In this document: in pieces, positions 1 through 8,627 of the stretch
How the letters are laid out: the number at the start of each line of letters is the position of its first letter
How positions within the stretch are numbered: position 1 is the first letter of the stretch
NCBI GenBank assembly: GCA_030535395.1
Contig: JAUNLK010000006.1
Coordinates: 26,477-90,476, forward strand
Source: Tissierellia bacterium
Lineage (GTDB): Bacteria > Bacillota > Clostridia > Tissierellales > Peptoniphilaceae
Length of the DNA: 64,000 nt
Direction of reading: 5' to 3'
Translations under genes and position numbers: made by a program
The notes under the pieces: model-generated
Told to the model about the DNA's origin: nothing
The model's input: only the letters and a program-made list of their open reading frames with translations
The model's database searches: none

Positions 1-919
1 CCAGGGAGGCGGCGGCTCTTTCGTAGCTCTTGGCATTGTGCCACTGGTGATTGCCCGCGGTGTAGGCCTTGGGGATGAGGATGGAGGGCAGGCCCATGGC
101 GCTGATCTCCGCCAGGGTCATGGCGCTGGAGGAGGCGATGACCAGGTGGCTCTTTTTCAAAAGTTCGGGGATTTCGTGGCTGTAGTTGAGTACCGTGTAG
201 GCATTTTCGTCCCAGCCGCCAAACTTCTCGGCATCCGCCACAAATTTTTCGTAGTGATCCTTCCCGGTGATGTGGATCAGCTGAAAGGGGGGATGGGGGT
301 GGTCCCTCATCATTTCCAGAACTGCCTCATTGGTGGATTCCTGGCCCCCGCTGCCCCCGAAACTCAGGACCAGCTGTTCCTCGCCAGAGGCCTGGGAGAC
401 GGCGTCCCGGAAGGCCCTGCGAATGGGGTTTCCGGTGAAAACTTTCTTCACTTCCCCGGGGAAGTACTCCTCCGCCTCGGGAAAGGAGAGGCAGATGCTC
501 TGCACCCTCCGGCCCAAGAGGCGATTGGTCTTTCCGGGATAGGCATTTTGCTCCTGAATCATGGTGGGGATGCCACTCATCTGGGCCTTGAGGAGGATGG
601 GGGCACAGACATAGCCCCCAGTGCCAAAGACCAGATGGGGCTTGAATCTTTTGATGATGCCACTGGCATCCTTGAGGCCCTTCATGAGCTCATAGAGACT
701 CAAAAAGGAGTCCTTGTTGATTTTTTTCCGGGGGAGGCCCTTCACTCGAATGGTTGCGAAGTCAATCCCCTCTCGAGTCACCAGCTCCTCCTCCAGGGAG
801 CCCTTCTTCCCCACATAGAGGATCTCCACATCTGGAACTGTGTTTTTCAATTCATCGATAATCGACAGGGCGGGGTAGATGTGCCCCCCGGTGCCCCCGC
901 CGGAAAAAATTACTCTCAT
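1..919 (-). CDS. murG: MurG, UDP-GlcNAc:lipid I GlcNAc transferase (3' end outside window)
   Basis: MurG adds GlcNAc to lipid I to make lipid II at the cytoplasmic membrane face. The reverse-strand frame is open from an ATG at 919 to the window edge, so the C-terminus is missing. It begins MRVIFSGGGTGGHIYPAL, the N-terminal glycine-rich loop of the family. Further along it reads GTGGYVCAPIL, IQEQNAYPGKTNRLL and SFGGSGGQ, all MurG signatures. The ATG overlaps the ftsW stop as ATGA, so the genes are translationally coupled. It is the last dcw gene visible here. Identification is secure; only the final part of the C-terminal domain cannot be seen. Confidence 0.95.
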   Translation of the reverse strand, partial: MRVIFSGGGTGGHIYPALSIIDELKNTVPDVEILYVGKKGSLEEELVTREGIDFATIRVKGLPRKKINKDSFLSLYELMKGLKDASGIIKRFKPHLVFGTGGYVCAPILLKAQMSGIPTMIQEQNAYPGKTNRLLGRRVQSICLSFPEAEEYFPGEVKKVFTGNPIRRAFRDAVSQASGEEQLVLSFGGSGGQESTNEAVLEMMRDHPHPPFQLIHITGKDHYEKFVADAEKFGGWDENAYTVLNYSHEIPELLKKSHLVIASSSAMTLAEISAMGLPSILIPKAYTAGNHQWHNAKSYERAAASL

Positions 920-2010
920 CTGTAGTCTCCTTCTCTGGATAATCGCAAAAGAACCCCGCTCATGGCCATGAGGAGGACCAGGGCCGTGCCCCCGTAGGAA
1001 ATATAGGGGAGGGTGATCCCCGTCACCGGGAGGATGCCACTGGCCACGCCCATATTGAAAAATGCCTGAATGCCAATGGAACTGGTGATGCCCACGGCCA
1101 AATATCGATTGTAGGTCTCTTTTTGACGGAAGGCCACCCGAAAGCCCACCACCACCAGGAGGATGTAGAGGGTCAAAATGCCCACGACCCCCAAAAATCC
1201 AAACTCCTCGGCAATGACGGCAAATATAAAGTCATTGTAGGCCTCGGGCAAATTGTTGAGCTTTTGAGTGGAGGAAAAATAGCCCACCCCGCCCATTCTG
1301 CCCATGGCAATGGCAAAGAGGGAGTTGGCCAGCTGCCAGTCGGTATTGAGCAGATCGTCGAAGGGATCTTGAAAGCTGGTCATTCGCTTCACCCGATAGG
1401 GCATCAGAGCCACCATGGCCCCGCCCACCAGCAGTGATCCTATACCCATGGCCAAAAACTCCCAAAGGGCCATGCCGGCCAAAAAGTACATGCTCAAAAG
1501 GCCAAAGGCAATGACCACCGCCGAGGAAAAGTCCTCCTTGGCCACCAGGGCCGCGGAGATCCCTATGACCAGAGCCAGAGGCACAAAGCCCCGCTTCTGC
1601 CCCATCTTCCGGTAGCCAGTCAAAAGATCTGCCATGAAAAATAGGGAGGCGTATTTGAGAAAGTCGGCGGGCATAAACTGAAACTCCGTCCCCGGAATGA
1701 CAATCCACCGAGTGGAGCCGTTGACGGCTCGGGCCAGGGGGCTAAAGAGGAGGAGGCAGAGAAATAGGGAGCCCAGCCAAAAGACCAGGGAGAACTTTCG
1801 GTAGAAATTCAGGGGCAGCACATAGCCCACCAGGGCGGCAAACAGGCCCAGTACCACAAAGGCCAAATGCCTTTTCAGATAGTGGTAGCCATCGCCATAG
1901 CCCTGACTACCCGCGGGCCATGAGGCTGAGGACACCATAAATATGCCCACCAAAAGCAGGAGGACCATGACCGCAAGTAGCAAAATATCTACGGATTTAC
2001 CCCGTTTCAT
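916..2010 (-). CDS. ftsW: FtsW/SpoVE-type SEDS peptidoglycan polymerase
   Basis: SEDS-family membrane glycosyltransferase that polymerises lipid II with a class B PBP partner during division or sporulation. About ten hydrophobic segments are visible. The conserved region FIFAVIAEEFGFLG near residue 270 carries the acidic residues of the family, and PYISYGGTAL lies near the C-terminus. The frame can start six codons earlier, but the ATG at 2010 overlaps the murD stop as ATGA and has GGAG seven bases upstream, so I prefer it (364 aa). Position between murD and murG is the standard dcw order. FtsW and SpoVE cannot be separated by sequence alone. Confidence 0.93.
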   Translation of the reverse strand: MKRGKSVDILLLAVMVLLLLVGIFMVSSASWPAGSQGYGDGYHYLKRHLAFVVLGLFAALVGYVLPLNFYRKFSLVFWLGSLFLCLLLFSPLARAVNGSTRWIVIPGTEFQFMPADFLKYASLFFMADLLTGYRKMGQKRGFVPLALVIGISAALVAKEDFSSAVVIAFGLLSMYFLAGMALWEFLAMGIGSLLVGGAMVALMPYRVKRMTSFQDPFDDLLNTDWQLANSLFAIAMGRMGGVGYFSSTQKLNNLPEAYNDFIFAVIAEEFGFLGVVGILTLYILLVVVGFRVAFRQKETYNRYLAVGITSSIGIQAFFNMGVASGILPVTGITLPYISYGGTALVLLMAMSGVLLRLSREGDYR

Positions 2011-3332
2011 TCCAGATCTCCACTCCATTTCCCCTGGACAAATTCTTTGAACTCCCTGCCCCGCACTTCATAGTTGGGGAATTGGTCCCAGGAGGCGCAG
2101 GCCGGTGAGAGGAGAATGGCCTCCCCCTCCCTGCCCCGCTTCATGGCCTTTTCCGTGGCGGAAAATAGATCCTCCGCAGGGAAGATGTGTTTGATCCCCG
2201 CCTCCCGGGCCTCCCGCTCCATCTGCTCTTTCACGGCGCCATAGATGTAGGCGCCGGCAATGGATCCCCTGTATTTTTCGAAGAGTTGGGTGAAGCTGGA
2301 GCCCTTGTCGTAGCCCCCGCAGAGGAGGTGGACCGGCCCCTTCATGGAGGCCAGAGCCACGTCGGTGGAATCGGGATTGGTGCCCTTGGAGTCATTGTAG
2401 TAGCTGACCCCCCGGTGGGTACCCACATATTCAATGCGGTGCTCCACTCCCGGGAAATTTCTCAGGGTGTAGGCGATGGACTGGACAGAGAGGCCCATGA
2501 GGCGAGCTGCCAGGGCAGCTTGGAGGGCATTTTGCACATTGTGGGCCCCCACCATGAGGAGCTCATCCACGGCCAAAAGCTCCTCCTCGTTCCCCGCCAC
2601 CTTGAGGCAGAGCTTGCCGTCCTTCACATAGGCCCCCCGCTCTCCCCGGGTGTTCAAGCTGGTGACATAGGCCTCTTCATGGGCCTCTCCAATGAGAGAG
2701 AGATAGCTGTCGTCGATATTTAAAATCAGGGCATCCCCACCCGTCTGATTGGCGAAGATTTTTTCCTTACTCTCCCTGTATGCCTCCAGGGTCTTGTGGT
2801 GGTCCAGATGGTCCGAGGTGATATTGGTGAGAACCGCCACTTGAGGGTGGAATTTTTCCGTGGTCTCCAGCTGGAAACTGGAACATTCAATGACCAAAAT
2901 GTCCTCTGGCCGGGCGGATTTTGCCAGGGGAAGAATGCCAATGCCCACATTGCCCCCAATGTATGCCGGAAAACCACCGTCCTTGAGCATCTCATAGATG
3001 AGCCGGGTGGTGGTGGTCTTCCCATTGGTGCCCGTTATGGCGATGATGTGCTCTGACTCCGTGAGCTGATAGGCCAGCTCCACATCGGAGTAGATGGGCA
3101 CAGAGCGCCCCATTAATTCCTGCACCAGCTGGTGGTCCATGGGGATCCCGGGGCTCTTTACCACAAAGTCCAGGGGCTGATTTTCGTCATAGGGGGGAAA
3201 TTCCGAGAATTTCTCCACATTTTCCCGCCGGTCATCGTGGACATAGAGCTGATTTTCATCCTTCAATGCCTCAATGGCCGTCTGACCCGTCATACCTAGG
3301 CCCATGATTAATATATTTTTTCCTGAAATCAT
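2007..3332 (-). CDS. murD: MurD, UDP-MurNAc-L-Ala:D-Glu ligase
   Basis: Cytoplasmic Mur ligase adding D-glutamate to UDP-MurNAc-L-alanine. The 441-residue length is normal. The N-terminal nucleotide-binding start ILIMGLGMTGQTA, the ATP loop ITGTNGKTTTTRL near residue 100, NITSDHLDHH and the C-terminal Mur ligase pattern YNDSKGTNPDST are all present. The Shine-Dalgarno before the ATG is weak (GTGGTGA). It follows mraY by 24 bases and overlaps ftsW by 4. Confidence 0.96.
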   Translation of the reverse strand: MISGKNILIMGLGMTGQTAIEALKDENQLYVHDDRRENVEKFSEFPPYDENQPLDFVVKSPGIPMDHQLVQELMGRSVPIYSDVELAYQLTESEHIIAITGTNGKTTTTRLIYEMLKDGGFPAYIGGNVGIGILPLAKSARPEDILVIECSSFQLETTEKFHPQVAVLTNITSDHLDHHKTLEAYRESKEKIFANQTGGDALILNIDDSYLSLIGEAHEEAYVTSLNTRGERGAYVKDGKLCLKVAGNEEELLAVDELLMVGAHNVQNALQAALAARLMGLSVQSIAYTLRNFPGVEHRIEYVGTHRGVSYYNDSKGTNPDSTDVALASMKGPVHLLCGGYDKGSSFTQLFEKYRGSIAGAYIYGAVKEQMEREAREAGIKHIFPAEDLFSATEKAMKRGREGEAILLSPACASWDQFPNYEVRGREFKEFVQGKWSGDLE

Positions 3333-3356
3333 TGATTCACCACTTTACATTTCCAT

Positions 3357-4322
3357 TTAAAAAATCAACCAAGCACTGATAAGGACCAACAGGATCTCCA
3401 CAGCCACAAACAAAAGGACCACTTGGACCTCCCGCATCCCCTTCTGCTCGAAGTGATGGTGGAGGGGGCTCATGAGAAACACCCGCTTGCCCGTCCGCTT
3501 GAACACTGCCACTTGAATGATCACCGACAGGGCCTCCATAAAGTAGATGCCGCAGCAGAGGGGCAGGAGGAGGGGGAGATTGAGGAGCATGGCAATGGTC
3601 ACCACGGCGCCCCCCAGGGCGAGGCTTCCGGTGTCCCCCATAAAGACCTTGGCGGGGTATTTGTTGTAGACCAAAAAGCCCAGCAGCCCCCCCACTAAGA
3701 GGATGCTGAATTTTGCAATGGCCGTCTCCGAACGTGCCATGGATACCACGGCAAAGAAGAGGAGGACCACTATGGTCACCGAAGTGGACAGTCCATCCAG
3801 GCCGTCGGTGAGATTGACGGAGTTGACCACCCCCACCACCACAAAGATGATGAAGGGGCTGTACCAGAGGCCAATATTTACCACCCGGCCCGTTCCGGGG
3901 ATGATGAGTTCCGGGGTGATGGTATTGCTAAAGGCCATGAGGGCGTAGAGGACAATGGCAATGAGAATCTGCACCACAATCTTCTGCTTGGCAGTGAAGC
4001 CCAGATTCCGCTTGTTGATGACCTTGAGATAGTCGTCGAAGAAGCCCACGGCGGCAAAGCCAAAGGTCCCCACAAAGAGAATGAAGACCCGGTAGTCAAA
4101 ATTTTGGGTGATGAGGGTGCCCAAAATCAGGGAGCCCAGAAAGATCAGCCCGCCAATGGTGGGGGTCCCCGCCTTCACCAAGTGGGTCTGGGGTCCATCC
4201 TCCCGTATACTCTGTCCCGCGTGTAAGCTCCTCAGCATGGGGATGATGATTTTTCCTAATATTAGACTCAATACAAGGCCAACCAAAAGTACATAGATCG
4301 GCTGATTGTTCAGCTCCGTCAT
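3357..4322 (-). CDS. mraY: MraY, phospho-MurNAc-pentapeptide translocase
   Basis: Integral membrane enzyme that transfers phospho-MurNAc-pentapeptide to undecaprenyl phosphate, giving lipid I. About ten membrane spans fit 321 residues. Active-site signatures are visible: FFDDYLKV (Asp pair) near residue 95, NLTDGLDGL near 170, FMGDTGSLALGG near 228 and the histidine motif PLHHHFEQKG near 287. The start is supported by AAGGAG upstream. In most Bacillota murE and/or murF lie between the PBP gene and mraY; here only 11 bases separate them. Confidence 0.96.
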   Translation of the reverse strand: MTELNNQPIYVLLVGLVLSLILGKIIIPMLRSLHAGQSIREDGPQTHLVKAGTPTIGGLIFLGSLILGTLITQNFDYRVFILFVGTFGFAAVGFFDDYLKVINKRNLGFTAKQKIVVQILIAIVLYALMAFSNTITPELIIPGTGRVVNIGLWYSPFIIFVVVGVVNSVNLTDGLDGLSTSVTIVVLLFFAVVSMARSETAIAKFSILLVGGLLGFLVYNKYPAKVFMGDTGSLALGGAVVTIAMLLNLPLLLPLCCGIYFMEALSVIIQVAVFKRTGKRVFLMSPLHHHFEQKGMREVQVVLLFVAVEILLVLISAWLIF

Positions 4323-4333
4323 GGGCAGTCTCC

Positions 4334-6625
4334 TTATTGATTATTTTCTCCGGCAGCATTGCCGCTGTTTGCCTTCCCATTGTCGTCGCCATCCTCCTGG
4401 ATGGCCTCGGGGTCTCCCAGTTGTAGCTTCAGGACGGCATCGTCCTCAAAGGGCTCTCCCCCCCTGGGACTCTGCTGGATGACCACCCCTTCCCCTGTGA
4501 TGTCAAAGGGAATGCCGGCCTCCTCCAGGAGGTCTGAGAGCTCCTCTCTGGTCTTCCCCATGAGATTGGGCGTCCTTGTGGCCCCCTCGTTGTTGGGGTC
4601 CACCTTGAGTTCCACCAGGGTATTCTGGGGCACTTCCACCCCGGGGCCCGGGGTTTGCTGGGTGATGATGCCGGTCTTGGACTGGGTGCTGGAGGCGGTG
4701 AATTGGAGCCCGGCCTCGGTGAGGACCCGGCCCGCATCTTCCAAGAGCATATTTTCCACATCGGGCACCAGAATCCTCCGGTCCCTCTGGGGCGTCTTCT
4801 CCTCAGTGGCTCCAATGCCCTCCGCCCCCAGGGCCGCCTCCAAGATGGTGGAAGTTATGGGCGCCGCCACATGGCCCCCGTAGATGTCCCCCTGGGGCTC
4901 TTCCACAATGACCAATACGGCGATTTTAGGATCCTCCAGGGGCGCCACGGATACGAAGGAGGAGATGTACTTGCCCTCTTCGTAGCCCCCCTTTTCCGAC
5001 ACCTTGTCGGCGGTACCGGACTTGCCCCCCACCCGGTATCCGGGAATGTGGGCCAGGGTGCCGGTGCCGTCGGTGACCACCATGCCCATGAGCTCTCTCA
5101 TGGTGCGGGAGGTGTCGCTGGAGATCACCTGTCTTTTGATTTGAGGCTTCCGGGAATAGATGACTTCCCCCCCTGGAGTGGTGATGTCCGACACCACATA
5201 GGGCACCATGAGATTGCCCCCGTTGACCACCGAGGAGATGGCATTGATCATTTGGATGGGGGTCACGGCGATGCCGTGGCCATAGCTCATGGTGGCGAGA
5301 TTTACATCGGAGATGTCCTCGGCACTCTTGGGAATGATGCCCCTTCCCTCCGAGGGAAGGTCGATTCCCGTGGGCTCACCGAAGCCAAAGCCCCGAATGT
5401 ACTTCAAGAAATTTTCTTTTCCCAGCTCCCGGGCCATGTACACAAAGGTGGGATTGCAACTTTTCGCAAAGCCCATGTCCATGGTGATGTCCCCGTGGGG
5501 ATTGGGGAGGCTGGAGCAGGTGATGGTGATCCCCTGAAGGTCCCGGATGTAGCCGGTGCAGTAGTAGTGCTTCTTGGGATCGGTGGTGTGCTCCTCCAAA
5601 GCCGCCGCTGCAGTGATGGTCTTGAAGGTACTCCCCGGCTCGTAGAGATCGGAGACGGTGAAGTTCCGCCAATTTTGATAGAGTCGCTCGGTCTTTTCCT
5701 TTTGGGAGAGGGACTCCCAGACCTGCTGCTGTTCCGGCAAAAGGGGCCTCTGGGGATCATTGGGATCGAACAGATCGGTGGTGGCCATGGCGAGAATGGC
5801 CCCGGTGTGGACATCCTGGGCCAGGACCGAGACCCTCCTGGCCTTGTTTTTCTCCTTCCCCGTGGCAATGGCCTCCTCCGCCACCCGCTGGATCTCCCGG
5901 TCCAGGGTGAGGTGGATGTCGGCCCCCTGGGTGCTTTGGATGCTGCCCCCCTGGCCGCCGGTGTAGACCAGGCGACTGCCCAGGGCCCCGGTGAGCTCCT
6001 CGTCGTAGCTCTTCTCCACGCCGTAGATGCCGTCGCCGTCCCTGGAGGTGAAGCCCAGGACGTGGGCGGCGGAGCTGTCAAAGGGATAGCTCCTGGAGTC
6101 CATTTCCTCCAGGCGGAGGCCCCGGATCCCCTGGGACTTCATGGCCAGGGCCTTGGTCCGCTCCACCTGAGTGGCCAAAACCTGGGTGCCCCCCTTGGCA
6201 ATTTTCTCGTCAATCTCCCCCTGTTCCAGGCCCAGATAGTCCCCGGCACTCTTGTAGAGGACTTTTTTTTGAGCTTCCAGTTCCTCGCTCCGGGAAAATT
6301 CCGCCGTATCCAAGAGGACGGCGGATTTCGAGATGTTCATGACCAGTTTTTTTCCCCTGCGGTCCTTGATGATGCCCCGGCTCACCGGGAGCTTTTCCGT
6401 GTGGGACAAGTTTTCCAGGGCCCGCTTGGTGAGCCCATTGGCCGCCACCACTTGGAGCCAGAACATGCGGCCGCCCAATACGCAAAAAAGCAACACCAGG
6501 AAACTGAGCAAAAATCTTTGCCTTCGCGCCATACCTCTGCGGTGACGTAGCTGGCGCTTACCGGCGCCCCCTTTTCCTGGAGTTGCTAATTTTTTTGGAT
6601 CTATTTGTCGACGTCCCTTCCCCAC
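4334..6625 (-). CDS. Class B penicillin-binding protein with two PASTA domains (PBP2B/SpoVD type)
   Basis: Monofunctional D,D-transpeptidase that cross-links septal or spore-cortex wall together with the SEDS protein. A GTG start with AGGAGG six bases upstream fixes a 763-residue product. A basic cytoplasmic tail is followed by one membrane anchor (about residues 38-60) and a dimerisation domain. The catalytic motifs are intact: SxxK in EPGSTFKTIT, SxN in KSCNPTF and KSG in GGKSGTADK. Two PASTA modules follow (about residues 600-735), then a short polar tail. Gene order resembles spoVD/pbpB. SpoVD and PBP2B cannot be told apart from sequence. Confidence 0.93.
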   Translation of the reverse strand: MGKGRRQIDPKKLATPGKGGAGKRQLRHRRGMARRQRFLLSFLVLLFCVLGGRMFWLQVVAANGLTKRALENLSHTEKLPVSRGIIKDRRGKKLVMNISKSAVLLDTAEFSRSEELEAQKKVLYKSAGDYLGLEQGEIDEKIAKGGTQVLATQVERTKALAMKSQGIRGLRLEEMDSRSYPFDSSAAHVLGFTSRDGDGIYGVEKSYDEELTGALGSRLVYTGGQGGSIQSTQGADIHLTLDREIQRVAEEAIATGKEKNKARRVSVLAQDVHTGAILAMATTDLFDPNDPQRPLLPEQQQVWESLSQKEKTERLYQNWRNFTVSDLYEPGSTFKTITAAAALEEHTTDPKKHYYCTGYIRDLQGITITCSSLPNPHGDITMDMGFAKSCNPTFVYMARELGKENFLKYIRGFGFGEPTGIDLPSEGRGIIPKSAEDISDVNLATMSYGHGIAVTPIQMINAISSVVNGGNLMVPYVVSDITTPGGEVIYSRKPQIKRQVISSDTSRTMRELMGMVVTDGTGTLAHIPGYRVGGKSGTADKVSEKGGYEEGKYISSFVSVAPLEDPKIAVLVIVEEPQGDIYGGHVAAPITSTILEAALGAEGIGATEEKTPQRDRRILVPDVENMLLEDAGRVLTEAGLQFTASSTQSKTGIITQQTPGPGVEVPQNTLVELKVDPNNEGATRTPNLMGKTREELSDLLEEAGIPFDITGEGVVIQQSPRGGEPFEDDAVLKLQLGDPEAIQEDGDDNGKANSGNAAGENNQ

Positions 6626-6645
6626 GGGAGCCTCCTAACTATTAA

Positions 6646-7044
6646 CTATGGACGTAAAAATTGAAGAACGGAGATCACGGGGTTTGCGAAGACATTGTCA
6701 CGGGCCACTTCCTCTTCCGTGGGGGCCACTTCTATGTATTCGATCTGATCTTCCCCGGGATATACCATCCCCAATTGAAAACGAGCTGTTTTTAAAATTT
6801 CATCTGAGGTGCGAATGTCCTCCACCTGGGCATAGAGACTGGAGCGAGTTTTTTCCATTTCCTCCAGGGCCCGCTCCTGGACGCCAATGGCCCGGTCGTA
6901 GGAGGCAACGCTATTGTGATAGTAGAGGGTGTAGGAAGCCACAACGAGGAGGACCAAAAGACTCCACGAATAGCAGAGGACGTTGAATCTAAAACGCCTT
7001 CTTTTGGCATGATTTCGGGATTTTAGGTGCTTTTTCCGTTCCAT
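6646..7044 (-). CDS. FtsL/DivIC-like septum formation initiator
   Basis: Small bitopic division protein of the FtsL/FtsB/DivIC group that scaffolds the FtsW-PBP complex. The 132 residues comprise a strongly basic N-terminus, one membrane span (about residues 25-45), a predicted coiled coil (about 50-80) and the family-like segment ARFQLGMVYPGEDQ. It sits between rsmH and the class B PBP, which is the ftsL position. These proteins diverge fast, so the family call rests on architecture and position. The start has GGGAG about eight bases upstream. Confidence 0.82.
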   Translation of the reverse strand: MERKKHLKSRNHAKRRRFRFNVLCYSWSLLVLLVVASYTLYYHNSVASYDRAIGVQERALEEMEKTRSSLYAQVEDIRTSDEILKTARFQLGMVYPGEDQIEYIEVAPTEEEVARDNVFANPVISVLQFLRP

Positions 7045-7048
7045 TATA

Positions 7049-7990
7049 TCACTCCCGTTGGGTTTTTTCAGCCACGCGGAGTTTGGCTGAATGGGCTCTG
7101 CGGTTTTCCTTTAACTCCTCCTCGGAGGGAAGAATGGGCTTGCGGGTGATGATTTCAATCTCCCGGACTTTGTTACAGGTGCACACGGGCTGGCTGGGGG
7201 GGCAGATGCAATCGGCGTAGAGCTCCCGGAAGGCCTGCTTCACCCTCCGGTCCTCCAGGGAGTGGAAGGTGATGATGGCCAGCCGTCCCCCCGGCTTCAA
7301 GAGATCCACCGCCTTGGGGATCACCTCTTCCAGGACCTCCAATTCCCCATTGACCTCGATTCTCAGGGCCTGGAAGGTCTTTTTAGCGGGGTGGCCCCCC
7401 TTTCTCCGGGCGGCCTTGGGGATGGCCTGCTGGATCACCTCCACCAGGTCGAAGGTGGTCTCTATGGGGGCCACTGCCCTGCGCTCCACGATGAATTTGC
7501 TGATTCTCCGGGCCCAGCGCTCCTCCCCGTACTGGAGGAGGATTTTGGTGAGCTCGTCCTCGGAGTAGTTATTGACCAGATCCCGGGCGGTGGTGGGCTG
7601 ACTCTGGTCCATTCGCATGTCCAGGGGGGCATTGTAGCGATAGCTGAAGCCCCGCTCTTCGTTGTCGAACTGGTAGCTGCTCACCCCAATGTCCAGGAGG
7701 ATGCCGTCCACTGCAGGGTGGCCCCCCTCACGGACCAGGCGGTCCATCTCCCTGAAATTGCCGTGGATCAGCTGATAGCCATCTGAAATTTGGGAGAGTT
7801 TTTTCTCCGCAGCCTTCAGGGCCTCCTCATCCTGGTCGATGCCAATGAGCTTTCCGGTGGTGAGGGCCTTTAAAATGCCAGCACTGTGGCCGCCGCCGCC
7901 CAGAGTGCCATCCACATAGATCCCCTCTGGTTTGATATTCAACTTTTCCAGGACCTCACGGTAGAGGACCGGTCGATGTTCAAATTCCAT
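7049..7990 (-). CDS. rsmH: RsmH, 16S rRNA m4C1402 methyltransferase
   Basis: SAM-dependent methyltransferase modifying N4 of C1402 in 16S rRNA. The 313-residue length is typical. The start EFEHRPVLYREVLE, the SAM motif DGTLGGGGHS, LLDIGVSSYQFD, ERGFSYRYNAPLDMRMDQ and the C-terminal ITFHSLEDRRVKQ are diagnostic. It follows mraZ by 7 bases with AGGTG ahead of the ATG. Confidence 0.97.
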   Translation of the reverse strand: MEFEHRPVLYREVLEKLNIKPEGIYVDGTLGGGGHSAGILKALTTGKLIGIDQDEEALKAAEKKLSQISDGYQLIHGNFREMDRLVREGGHPAVDGILLDIGVSSYQFDNEERGFSYRYNAPLDMRMDQSQPTTARDLVNNYSEDELTKILLQYGEERWARRISKFIVERRAVAPIETTFDLVEVIQQAIPKAARRKGGHPAKKTFQALRIEVNGELEVLEEVIPKAVDLLKPGGRLAIITFHSLEDRRVKQAFRELYADCICPPSQPVCTCNKVREIEIITRKPILPSEEELKENRRAHSAKLRVAEKTQRE

Positions 7991-7997
7991 ACAGCAC

Positions 7998-8429
7998 CTA
8001 GATTCCTAAATCCGCCAGCTTCTCAGCGATATTGTCGTAGGAGAGTTGCTCGTCGTTATTGTAGTTTTGCCACTGCTCTTCGGACCACAGCTCCAGCCGA
8101 CTGCCCACGCCAATGATCATCACTTGCTTGGTGAGGCCGGCGTATTCCATGAGATTTTGGGGAATGCGAATCCGCCCCTGCTTGTCCACGGTGCCGGCAT
8201 GAGCTCCACTGAAGAAGTAGCGTACGAAAGCGCGAGCGTCCCTGTGGGTGAGGGGCAGGGCCCTGAGTTTTTCCTCCATGACCCGCCACTCCCCCTGGGG
8301 AAATACGAAGATGGAGTGATCCAGGCCCTTGGTCATGACAAATTCCGGCAACAATCCCTCGCGAAATTGAGCCGGTACAATGAGTCTGCCCTTGATGTCC
8401 AGGGCATGCTTGACCTCGCCATAGAACAT
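7998..8429 (-). CDS. mraZ: MraZ transcriptional regulator
   Basis: DNA-binding repressor of the dcw operon; it forms a ring-shaped oligomer with two AbrB-like half-domains. Both signature repeats are visible: DIKGRLIVPAQFRE near residue 12 and DKQGRIRIPQNLMEYAGL near residue 84. At 143 residues it has the expected length and is the first gene of the cluster. Four regularly spaced GTGG repeats lie directly upstream and probably are its own operator. Confidence 0.96.
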   Translation of the reverse strand: MFYGEVKHALDIKGRLIVPAQFREGLLPEFVMTKGLDHSIFVFPQGEWRVMEEKLRALPLTHRDARAFVRYFFSGAHAGTVDKQGRIRIPQNLMEYAGLTKQVMIIGVGSRLELWSEEQWQNYNNDEQLSYDNIAEKLADLGI

Positions 8430-8435
8430 AGATCA

Positions 8436-8473
8436 CTCCACTTTAAACCACTATCCCCCACTTCTCACCACTT
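8436..8473 (-). promoter_or_regulatory. MraZ operator: four GTGG repeats at exact 10-bp spacing
   Basis: On the reverse strand GTGG occurs at 8471-8468, 8461-8458, 8451-8448 and 8441-8438, always 10 bases apart and usually preceded by A. This matches the known MraZ target type, direct GTGG-containing repeats of about 10 bp between promoter and mraZ. The promoter-distal repeat overlaps the Shine-Dalgarno (GGAG) of mraZ. The repeats are seen directly; MraZ binding is inferred from the family. Confidence 0.85.
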
Positions 8474-8480
8474 TGTCTCT

Positions 8481-8486
8481 ATTCTA
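8481..8486 (-). promoter_or_regulatory. Candidate -10 of the mraZ/dcw promoter
   Basis: TAGAAT on the reverse strand lies just upstream of the four MraZ repeats, so a start site would fall close to the first repeat. The -35 (GTGAAT, 17-bp spacer) is poor. Position relative to the operator is the main support. Confidence 0.4.
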
Positions 8487-8546
8487 CACCATATCCCCCC
8501 CACATTCACCCATCTGAGGGGATCGCGGTAATTTTGTAGAATATAC

Positions 8547-8594
8547 AAAAAGACGACCTCTTCCGCCATTTTCATGGTGGAAAAGATCGTCTTT
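8547..8594 (-). terminator. Rho-independent terminator of the hflX-lgt operon
   Basis: Reverse strand: AAAGACGA pairs with TCGTCTTT, the stem continues with small mismatches (TCTTTTCCACC with GGCGGAAGAGG) around an eight-base loop, and ends in TTTTT. It lies 34 bases after lgt and separates that operon from dcw transcription. Confidence 0.85.
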
Positions 8595-8627
8595 AACGAG
8601 TTTATAGCGTTGTCAACTGTTCAAGCT

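Noticed and set aside
38..925. 295-codon plus-strand frame at the window start
   Set aside because: It is the shadow of murG, whose own frame runs off the window edge.
4655..6550. 631-codon plus-strand frame opposite the class B PBP
   Set aside because: Shadow frame with Gly/His/Leu-rich low-complexity product; same explanation.
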